The notes beneath the pieces were generated by a model. It did not search any database. It was not told where the DNA came from and worked only from the letters and a program-made list of their open reading frames with translations. A DNA stretch of 12,610 nucleotides from CAYRIY01 sp964424335 (lineage in GTDB: Bacteria; Bacillota; Limnochordia; DTU080; RSA5): assembly GCA_964424335.1 (NCBI GenBank), contig CAYRIY010000100.1, positions 1 to 12,610 of the forward strand. The letters are read 5' to 3'. Shown here piece by piece: positions 7,229 through 12,610 of the stretch (positions are counted from its first letter, which is position 1; every line of letters starts with the position of its first letter). The translations under genes and the position numbers were made by a program.

Positions 7229-8731
7229 TTAGGCAGATTCGGATGCAGATGAGCCTTTACGGCCCTTCGATCGGCGCCAGCCAAATACGATGACACCGAC
7301 GACGAGCGGCACGACCGTCAAAGCATACAGTGCGTTGCCGGGGCGCTCGACGGAGCGAACGCTCCTCGTGCTTCCGGCAAGGACGTTGCCGTTTTCGTCG
7401 ACGAATCGCAGGTCATAGCTGCTTCCGTCGCCTTCCAAGACCACGCGATATCCCTCAAACGTCGGGGCGCGCCCTTGGAGCGTCGGGTCGCTCGCGGGGT
7501 CGAACTTTACGATTTCATATCCGAGCGCGTACCCCGGCGACTGCTTCACGTAGAAGGGCTCATAATTGATCTCTTGGATCACTTGACCGTTTTTGAGCAC
7601 TTGCAGTTTGGCCTTTGTCACCGGATCAAAGTGCACCCAGCGCCAGGCGCTCCGCGTACCTTCCGCTTCAAGCGGTTTGTGGAGGTTGGTCATCTTGGTG
7701 TACTGATAGTAGTTGAACTCTCGAGCATTGAACGGCAAGATGTAAAAAACGCGCGTGCCGTCGAGGTAGAACGTGTCCGCCGGATCGTTGGATTGGAAGC
7801 GACGGGTCCACTTGTGCTCGGGGATCACGCCAAATCCGACGCCGACGCGACGGGCGTCGTACACTTCGAGCGTGCGCTCGCTGTTCTCAACGACATTCCC
7901 ATCTTCGCCGATGACTTTCACCGTGTACCTGCCTGCCGGCAGGTTGACGGCAAATGCCTGGCGCGGTTGGTAGGCAAAGTCCTGCGGCGCCTGAGGTTGG
8001 CGCGGCGGCTCTGGAATCTCATCGGGGCTCTTTGGCTGACCGGTCTCCCGCACCTCCGCCAGGATTCGATCCATGGTGCTCTGCCAAGCGCGCTGAGCCT
8101 CATAGTACTTGGATACGGAATCATAATACGAATTGATGCGTCTTTGGTAATCTTCGTAGGTCCTGACTGCCTCTTCTCCAAGGAGCAGCGTCTGCATGCC
8201 GCCGTATCCGCTCGGATAGTAGTAGCTGTACATCTCGCGCTCGAGGGTCGCAACGACTTGCCCGTTCTGCTCGATTTGGAGCTTGCCCGGGACCTCGTCC
8301 CTCGACTCGAACCAATTGGCCATGTACTCGCCGGTGATCGGCCAATAGTAGACGTCCGTGCGCTGAGCGTTCATGATCGACGTCTCGTTGGCCATCAAAA
8401 ACATCGTGTTGACGCTCAAGGGAGCGAACGTACCGCCGAACTCGAGGCCCGTCCACGGCGAAAGCGAGTAGACGAATTGGTACTCCCTGGTGGGCGTTCC
8501 CTGGTTCAACTGTGCGGGATCGAGCTGAGTAAAGGCCTGTGACGGGTCGGGTATCGACTCGATCGCCTGGCGAGCCTGCTCAGCAGCCTCCCTCGCCGCC
8601 TGCTGCACCTCTTCGATGGTCGGTCCCTCAGCGTCGCCCGACTCCTGTGCGAGCGCCCCAAGGGTTAGGGCGAAGATCAGGATGGGCGTGAGCAACAAAC
8701 CGCTCCATGCCCTAAGGTCTCGAAGTTTCAT
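7229..8731 (-). CDS. Exported single-pass membrane protein of ABC operon, unknown family
   Basis: The 500-residue protein has an N-terminal signal segment (about 9-28, ending ALAQ), a long extracytoplasmic region and a C-terminal membrane helix (about 467-484). The helix is followed by a basic tail (RRSKGRKG), i.e. type I topology. After the signal comes a short helical Ala/Glu/Gln-rich stretch (36-60). Two parts of the outer region look duplicated: GKLQIEQNGQVV (149-160) with AKLQVLKNGQVI (374-385), and RYTVKVIGEDGNVVENSERTL (268-288) with SYDLRFVDENGNVLAGSTRSV (438-458). Between the halves of copy one lies a helical segment (about 185-230) and a Pro-rich linker (239-250). The DGNV beta turns suggest Ig-like folds. 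It starts at ATG 8729-8731, overlapping the permease stop by one base. It is likely an accessory or substrate-handling subunit; the function is unknown. Confidence 0.85.
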   Translation of the reverse strand: MKLRDLRAWSGLLLTPILIFALTLGALAQESGDAEGPTIEEVQQAAREAAEQARQAIESIPDPSQAFTQLDPAQLNQGTPTREYQFVYSLSPWTGLEFGGTFAPLSVNTMFLMANETSIMNAQRTDVYYWPITGEYMANWFESRDEVPGKLQIEQNGQVVATLEREMYSYYYPSGYGGMQTLLLGEEAVRTYEDYQRRINSYYDSVSKYYEAQRAWQSTMDRILAEVRETGQPKSPDEIPEPPRQPQAPQDFAYQPRQAFAVNLPAGRYTVKVIGEDGNVVENSERTLEVYDARRVGVGFGVIPEHKWTRRFQSNDPADTFYLDGTRVFYILPFNAREFNYYQYTKMTNLHKPLEAEGTRSAWRWVHFDPVTKAKLQVLKNGQVIQEINYEPFYVKQSPGYALGYEIVKFDPASDPTLQGRAPTFEGYRVVLEGDGSSYDLRFVDENGNVLAGSTRSVRSVERPGNALYALTVVPLVVGVIVFGWRRSKGRKGSSASESA

Positions 8732-9561
8732 TATCGCCGCACCCCCTGTTTGTTAAAGAGCCAAACGCTGATCGAAAGTAGCAGTCCGCTGTAGATGATC
8801 GACGAGACGAGGCTAAGGACGTACTGCCCAACGTCGCCCATGAACACGGCCGTCATGCCGCGGCTGAAATATGAAATCGGCGATATCCAATCCATGACGA
8901 CCTTCATGTTGTCCAAGATCACACGGACGTAGACCATGAGCGGCGTGATCCCGGTGCTCGGCAGACTCATGATCACGGCGTGAGCGGCCGAGAACCCTAA
9001 AAAGAACAGCACCAATCCCAAAAACGTGATCACCGACACCATCATCCGCCGCGTGCTCACCGAAAGAAAGATTCCAAAGCTCACCATGCACGCGGTGAGG
9101 AACAACGAGAGCACGAGGAATCCGAGGAAATCGGAAGTGAACCCGAAGTTGGTCACTTGAGAGACCAGGAAGAAGTTGATGATGGCGAAGATGAGCACGA
9201 CGACAAACGCCAAAAGTTGATGGACGAACTTGCCGCCGATGTACGCCACGGTGTCGACGGGGCCGTAAAACAGCACTTCAAGCGTGCCGAGGTCACGATC
9301 TCTCGAGATCGACAGCGCCGAGCAAAGACCGAGGTATGTCGCCGCAAGTCCCACTGAGAAAAAGAACGGCTCCGTAATCGGGTTTGTCAGCGCCAAAATG
9401 CCACCGTCGAACACGTTTCGAAGCGAACTGTTCACAAAGAAGTACGACGCTGCGATGAAGATCAAAAAGAGCGTAAAGTATAGTCCGACGCCGTAAAGTG
9501 TCGACCGAATTTCCCGTTTGGCCGCTACTTTGATTGCGTGCGCTCGATGGGCGATGCTCAT
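8731..9561 (-). CDS. ABC-2 type transporter permease
   Basis: The 276-residue integral membrane protein has six predicted helices (about 27-44, 65-83, 112-134, 145-166, 173-197, 247-268). Between helices 2 and 3 lies the SRDRDLGTLEVLFYGPVDTVAYIGGKF segment (86-112), which is typical of ABC-2/NosY/GldF-like permeases (the E-x-G-T-L-E...P box). It forms the membrane channel partner of the ATPase encoded upstream. Its ATG overlaps the ATPase stop in an ATGA arrangement (9558-9561), and its TAA overlaps the next ATG, so the three genes are translationally coupled. The substrate is not evident. Export of a polysaccharide, lipid or peptide, or assembly of an envelope complex as in gliding systems, would all fit. 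Confidence 0.9.
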   Translation of the reverse strand: MSIAHRAHAIKVAAKREIRSTLYGVGLYFTLFLIFIAASYFFVNSSLRNVFDGGILALTNPITEPFFFSVGLAATYLGLCSALSISRDRDLGTLEVLFYGPVDTVAYIGGKFVHQLLAFVVVLIFAIINFFLVSQVTNFGFTSDFLGFLVLSLFLTACMVSFGIFLSVSTRRMMVSVITFLGLVLFFLGFSAAHAVIMSLPSTGITPLMVYVRVILDNMKVVMDWISPISYFSRGMTAVFMGDVGQYVLSLVSSIIYSGLLLSISVWLFNKQGVRR

Positions 9562-10505
9562 GCCGCAGGGCCCTCCTTCGTCAACAGCGATAGGTTTTTC
9601 TCGGTGATGGTTACAAATGCTTCTTCAAGGCTCATTTCGTGCCGACGCAAGTCTAGCACGACGCCGCCGCCATTTGCGATCGCCGTCGAGAGCAACCCTC
9701 GGTAGTCTTTGTCCGCCTTTGTTTTGACGGAAAGCTGATTGTTGGTCGCTTCCACGGAGATGACAAACGGCAACGCCTTGACCGTATTGATGAGTTCCTC
9801 CGTTGCGCCTTCGAGCTCGATGTAGAGTTGCACTTCGTCCATGAGCCGGCGACGAAGCTCCGACATCGTATCCTCGGCGAGCAGGCGGCCCCTGTTCAAA
9901 ATGCCGACCCGATGGCATGTCCTCTCGATTTCCGAGAGAATATGCGAGGAAATGAACATCGTCTTGCCTTTGCGATTCTCCTCCATCAGAATGTCGCGGA
10001 CCTCTTTGATGCCGTACGGGTCGAGCGAGGAGACCGGCTCATCGAGGATAAGCACCTCGGGGTCGTGCAGGAGGGCTCTGGCAAGTCCCAGCTTTTGCTT
10101 CATCCCTTTGGAGTAACCTCGAAGAAGTACATTTTTCCGGTGGTCCAAGTTGACCAGACCGAGGACTTCCGTGATGCGTCGATCGATATTCTCGACCTTG
10201 TAGAGCTCACCAAAGAAACGCAAATACTCGAGGGCGGTCATGTCCTCGTAGAGGTACTGGTTCTCCGACAAGACTCCGATGCGGCGCTTGATGTTGAAGT
10301 AATCGCTTTTCATGCTTTTGTCGAAGAGTTTTACAGTACCGCTCGTTGGTTCGAGAATTCCGAGAAGCATCATGATCGTCGTGGTTTTTCCTGCACCGTT
10401 TGGGCCTAGAAATCCGTAAATCTCGCCTTTCTCGACCTTGAGACTCAGATCCGAGACTGCGGTAAAGTCTCCATATTTCTTCGTCAGTTGGATCGTCTCA
10501 ATCAT
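9558..10505 (-). CDS. ABC transporter ATP-binding protein
   Basis: This 315-residue ATPase energises the permease encoded directly downstream. Motifs seen are Walker A GPNGAGKT (34-41), Q-loop SENQYLYEDM (80-89), signature YSKGMKQKLGLARAL (131-145), Walker B VLILDEPVSSLDP (151-163) and the switch histidine in ISSHILSE (185-192). Residues after about 220 form the extra C-terminal domain common in ABC-2 drug/lipid exporters (DrrA/CcmA-like). The open frame extends to 10628, but ATG 10503-10505 has a near-perfect AAGGAGG site seven bases upstream and begins at the conserved MIETIQLTKKYG, so the shorter form is chosen. It is the first gene of the operon and follows the ssrA terminator, so it should have its own promoter within 10506-10668. 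None is obvious. Confidence 0.94.
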   Translation of the reverse strand: MIETIQLTKKYGDFTAVSDLSLKVEKGEIYGFLGPNGAGKTTTIMMLLGILEPTSGTVKLFDKSMKSDYFNIKRRIGVLSENQYLYEDMTALEYLRFFGELYKVENIDRRITEVLGLVNLDHRKNVLLRGYSKGMKQKLGLARALLHDPEVLILDEPVSSLDPYGIKEVRDILMEENRKGKTMFISSHILSEIERTCHRVGILNRGRLLAEDTMSELRRRLMDEVQLYIELEGATEELINTVKALPFVISVEATNNQLSVKTKADKDYRGLLSTAIANGGGVVLDLRRHEMSLEEAFVTITEKNLSLLTKEGPAA

Positions 10506-10575
10506 TTTCCCGCCTCCTTCACTTGCGCAGCAAAAGCCTAAAATTAGAGATTCAAAGGATTTGGTCGGTTTCCTT

Positions 10576-10602
10576 CTGGGAATTAGACCAGACCAATTCC
10601 AG
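10576..10602. promoter_or_regulatory. Inverted repeat upstream of ABC operon
   Basis: CTGGGAATT (10576-10584) and AATTCCAG (10595-10602) are inverted, with one extra G in the left arm, around a centre containing the tandem GACCA GACCA. On the minus strand the right part includes TCTAAT, a possible -10 box. The site lies about 70 nt before the ATPase start, a position suited to an operator. No matching -35 box is convincing and no regulator gene is nearby. Confidence 0.3.
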
Positions 10603-10668
10603 CTCGTGCCACAAACGCTCAATCGCAAATTCGGCGCCCGCTTCTTTGGGGCTCAAGAAGGGACGCCG

Positions 10669-10708
10669 AAAACAAAAACGGCCCGACTCGTTTCGTGTGA
10701 GCCGGACC
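10669..10708 (-). terminator. Intrinsic terminator of ssrA
   Basis: On the minus strand, GGTCCGGCTC (10699-10708) pairs with GAGTCGGGCC (10680-10689) in a 10-bp stem with two G-U pairs and a 9-nt loop. It is followed by GTTTTTGTTTT (10669-10679). The structure begins 22 bases after the mature tmRNA 3' end. It is the clearest rho-independent terminator in the window, and it separates ssrA from the ABC operon. Confidence 0.88.
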
Positions 10709-10730
10709 CATATGGCCACGTTCACGATGA

Positions 10731-11091
10731 TGGTGGAGGCGCAGGGGAGTCGCACCCCTGGTCCAGCAAGGTACAACCGAAGGTTTCTACGAGTGTATCC
10801 TGGCGTTAAGGTTCGCGGCACGAGCGGTCGACAGGCGAACCTCTGCGTGCGCTATCCCGGAAAAGTTTCTCTTCCCTACCTCCGGGAGGCGGTCAGGGAA
10901 GATAGCCCGCTGTTATGACGCCCTGGTGTCGGTACGCAGGCTTAACCGACTAGGACGTGCGGTCTGATTAGGCAGCCGCAGGGAGTGCAGATTTGTCTGC
11001 GTTTACTTAGGTCCACCGTTTAACGAGTTGGTGGGATCTCGACTCGCTTATCCCTCGATCTTACGCTCACTGTCGAGCCTATCTCGCCCCC
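10731..11091 (-). ncRNA. ssrA: tmRNA (10Sa RNA), one-piece
   Basis: tmRNA rescues ribosomes stalled on broken mRNAs and tags the product for proteolysis, acting with SmpB. The 5' strand GGGGGCG (11085-11091) pairs with CGCCTCC (10735-10741), with one G-U, followed by discriminator A and an encoded CCA (10731-10733). The T arm is GGGG TGCGACT CCCC. An H-type pseudoknot PK1 is visible: CGAGT/ACTCG interleaved with CCACC/GGTGG, ending at nucleotide 79. Ten bases later comes the tag reading frame (10968-11003). Downstream complementary pairs GTCGGT/ACCGAC, GCTATC/GATAGC, CTTCCC/GGGAAG and GGTTCGC/GCGAACC fit the later helices and pseudoknots. The 361-nt length is normal. It lies directly after smpB and overlaps the end of that gene. 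An intrinsic terminator follows. Confidence 0.95.
10968..11003 (-). other. tmRNA tag peptide reading frame
   Basis: In frame with a TAA stop (10968-10970), the tmRNA encodes NADKSALPAAA. The resume codon is taken as AAC (11001-11003). The A-G-U at -4 to -2 matches the conserved bases before the resume codon in E. coli, and the spacing from PK1 is about 10 nt. GTA three bases earlier or GCA three bases later are alternatives. The Ala-rich end resembles the LAA/AAA degrons seen by ClpXP-type proteases, though the usual ALAA is replaced by LPAAA. Confidence 0.75.
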
Positions 11092-11549
11092 GCAAGTTTT
11101 TCCTTAACCGCTCTTTCGACTTCCCGTCTTGCTTCCCGCTTTGCGATATCTTCTCGCTTATCCCACTTCTTCTTGCCGCGGGCCACCGCCAACTCGACTT
11201 TGGCAATGCCTCTATCATTAAAATACACCTTGAGCGGCACCAAAGTCAAACCTTGCTGTTGAATCTTGCCGATCAACCGGCGGATCTCGGCCTTGTTGAG
11301 CAGGAGTTTGCGAGTCCGGGTCGGATCGTGGTTCCACCTGTTGCCGAAATCGTACGGGCTGATGTGCATGTTGTACAAGAATGCCTCGCCGCGATCAATC
11401 CTGGCAAAGCTGTCCCTCAAATTGACCTTCCCGGCACGCAGAGACTTAACCTCGGTCCCCGTAAGCACAAGCCCGGCCTCAAACGTCTCCTCGATGTGGT
11501 AGTCGTGGCGCGCCTTTCGATTGGTTGCCACAACCTTCGTTTCTGCCAC
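11079..11549 (-). CDS. smpB: SsrA-binding protein SmpB
   Basis: SmpB binds the tRNA-like domain of tmRNA and delivers it to stalled ribosomes, with its C-terminal tail probing the empty mRNA channel. The 156-residue protein shows the hallmark stretches NRKARHDY (10-17), ETFEAGLVLTGTEVKSLRAGKVNLRDSFAR (21-50), the NMHISPY element (60-66), RKLLLNK (80-86), QQGLTLVPLKVYF (98-110), KVELAVARGKKKWDKRED (117-134) and a basic helical tail. The start is GTG (11547-11549), with GGGGTG about 8 nt upstream. The stop TAG (11079-11081) lies within the mature tmRNA sequence, 11 to 13 nt in from its 5' end. A good promoter lies upstream at 11585-11614. The family assignment is firm. Confidence 0.96.
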   Translation of the reverse strand: MAETKVVATNRKARHDYHIEETFEAGLVLTGTEVKSLRAGKVNLRDSFARIDRGEAFLYNMHISPYDFGNRWNHDPTRTRKLLLNKAEIRRLIGKIQQQGLTLVPLKVYFNDRGIAKVELAVARGKKKWDKREDIAKREARREVERAVKEKLAGAR

Positions 11550-11584
11550 GGTATAGACACCCCAGAAAAAGAGCGGTAAAGTCC

Positions 11585-11614
11585 ATTATATCACGCAGGC
11601 TCCATACCTTTCAA
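11585..11614 (-). promoter_or_regulatory. Promoter of smpB (probably smpB-ssrA)
   Basis: On the minus strand, TTGAAA (11609-11614) and a perfect TATAAT (11585-11590) are spaced by 18 nt. They sit between the hppA stop (11621) and the smpB start, with a leader of about 28 nt. No comparable pair is seen just before ssrA inside smpB, so this promoter may serve both genes. Confidence 0.75.
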
Positions 11615-11620
11615 TCAGGA

Positions 11621-12610
11621 TCAAAACCCAACGATCCCGGAACCGAAGATTGGGGCGAATACGAGCGAGACAATGGCCATCAACTTGATCAAGATGTTCA
11701 GCGAAGGCCCCGACGTATCTTTGAATGGGTCGCCCACCGTGTCTCCGACGACCGACGCACCGTGCGCCTCGGTCCCTTTGCCGCCATGCTCGCCGGTCTC
11801 AATGTACTTTTTCGCGTTGTCCCACGCGCCCCCAGCGTTGGACATCATGATGGCGAGCAGAACCCCGCTGGCGGTGGCGCCTGCGAGCATGCCGCCGAGC
11901 GCAGTCTTACCGAGGATGAGTCCCACGAAAAGCGGCGCAGCAACTGCCATTGCTCCCGGAATGACCATCTCTTTAAGCGCAGCGCCGGTGCTGATGTCGA
12001 CGCAGCGGGCGTAATCGGGGCGCCCCTTCCCTTCCATCAGGCCCGGAATCTCTTTGAATTGCCGGCGAACCTCTGCGATCATTTGGAAAGCCGCCCGCCC
12101 GACTGCCTGCATGGTCAGGGCGCCGAATAAGAAGGGCAACATGGCGCCTAAAAAGAGCCCGATGATCACGGATGGGCTAAGTACGTTGATCGACTCGATC
12201 TGAGCTGCGGACGCAAACGCGGAGAACAACGCGAGCGCCGTCAGCGCGGCGGACCCGATCGCGAACCCCTTCGCAACGGCCGCCGTAGTGTTGCCGACCG
12301 AGTCGAGTTGATCGGTAATCTTCCGGACGGCTGGATCGAGTCCGGCCATTTCCGCGATGCCGCCGGCATTGTCTGCAACCGGGCCGTATGCGTCCACGGC
12401 TACGGTCATCCCGGTCGTCGCCAGCATCCCCACCGCCGAGAGGGCGATTCCGTAAAGCCCGGCGGCCGCATAGCCGATCCATATTCCGACGGCGATCATG
12501 ACGATCGGCCACACTGTCGAGAGCATCCCGACGGACATGCCGGAGATGATGTTGGTCGCCGTGCCCGTAAGGGACGCTTCGGCGATCGATTTGACCGGCG
12601 GAAAATCGGC
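11621..12610 (-). CDS. hppA: Membrane-bound pyrophosphatase, K+-dependent type (5' part outside window)
   Basis: This integral membrane enzyme couples pyrophosphate hydrolysis to H+ or Na+ pumping across the cytoplasmic membrane. The visible part is the C-terminal 329 residues, open to the right edge. Family hallmarks are LTGTATNIISGMSVGM, YGPVADNAGGIAEM, the GNTTAAVAKGFAIGSAALTAL stretch, MSNAGGAWDNAKKYIE, and the last hydrolytic motif HGASVVGDTVGDPFKDTSGP followed by a final membrane helix ending at the C-terminus. The Ala-Ala after GNTT is the signature of K+-stimulated pyrophosphatases; K+-independent ones carry Lys there. K+-stimulated members include both Na+ and H+ pumps, and the residues that separate them lie upstream of the window. 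There are six or more hydrophobic helices in the visible part. Confidence 0.95.
   Translation of the reverse strand, partial: ADFPPVKSIAEASLTGTATNIISGMSVGMLSTVWPIVMIAVGIWIGYAAAGLYGIALSAVGMLATTGMTVAVDAYGPVADNAGGIAEMAGLDPAVRKITDQLDSVGNTTAAVAKGFAIGSAALTALALFSAFASAAQIESINVLSPSVIIGLFLGAMLPFLFGALTMQAVGRAAFQMIAEVRRQFKEIPGLMEGKGRPDYARCVDISTGAALKEMVIPGAMAVAAPLFVGLILGKTALGGMLAGATASGVLLAIMMSNAGGAWDNAKKYIETGEHGGKGTEAHGASVVGDTVGDPFKDTSGPSLNILIKLMAIVSLVFAPIFGSGIVGF

Noticed and set aside
7475..8542. 355-residue plus-strand open frame
   Set aside because: It is antisense to the well-supported exported protein gene, lacks any recognisable motif, and reflects the open antisense frame of a G+C-rich gene.
10506..10628. 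N-terminal extension of the ABC ATPase frame
   Set aside because: The family N-terminus and a near-perfect ribosome binding site both point to ATG 10503-10505. The extension has no recognisable sequence.
11028..11579. 183-residue plus-strand frame across smpB and tmRNA
   Set aside because: It is antisense to smpB and the tmRNA, both of which are certain.

Overview
This 12.6 kb window is an ordinary-looking piece of bacterial chromosome, by eye around 55-60% G+C. Nearly everything is coded on the minus strand. Ribosome binding sites are purine-rich (AGGAGG and AAAGGAG types) and TTG and GTG starts are common. The order gerM - rph - rdgB, together with a signal-peptide amidase carrying a copper-amine-oxidase-like fold and AMIN repeats, resembles Bacillota or another deep-branching, often thermophilic lineage. 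The phylum cannot be fixed from this sequence alone. I see no transposon, prophage, CRISPR array or resistance gene.

Layout from low to high coordinates (minus strand unless stated). (1) Three tRNA genes, Arg(TCT, cut by the window edge), Gly(TCC) and Pro(TGG), with sigma-70-like promoters in front of Pro and of Gly. (2) A cell-wall and nucleotide/RNA housekeeping run read in the order amidase, GerMN protein, murD, rph, rdgB. murD and rph overlap by 14 nt and rph is 12 nt from rdgB. (3) A lone plus-strand gene (about 6270-7121) for a membrane-anchored protein with a carboxypeptidase-regulatory-like domain. It ends before a perfect 12-bp hairpin that separates it from the convergent operon. 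(4) A tightly coupled three-gene ABC operon: ATPase, permease, and a large exported single-pass protein of no family I recognise, which appears to contain an internal duplication. (5) The ribosome-rescue pair smpB and ssrA (tmRNA). (6) The 3' part of hppA, a membrane pyrophosphatase with the K+-dependent signature.

The most interesting point is the smpB-ssrA junction. The smpB stop codon lies inside the acceptor stem of the mature tmRNA: the CDS overlaps the tmRNA by 13 nt. One good promoter sits in front of smpB, none is evident just before ssrA, and a strong intrinsic terminator follows ssrA. If both are carried on one transcript, 5' maturation of the tmRNA by RNase P would remove the smpB stop codon. 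That would turn the smpB message into a nonstop mRNA, the very substrate of SmpB-tmRNA. This would make a built-in negative feedback loop. The overlap is read directly from the sequence; the feedback is inference.

The tmRNA gene is complete (about 361 nt, encoded CCA). It predicts an unusual tag peptide, NADKSALPAAA, and has a T loop in which the usual U55 position is G.
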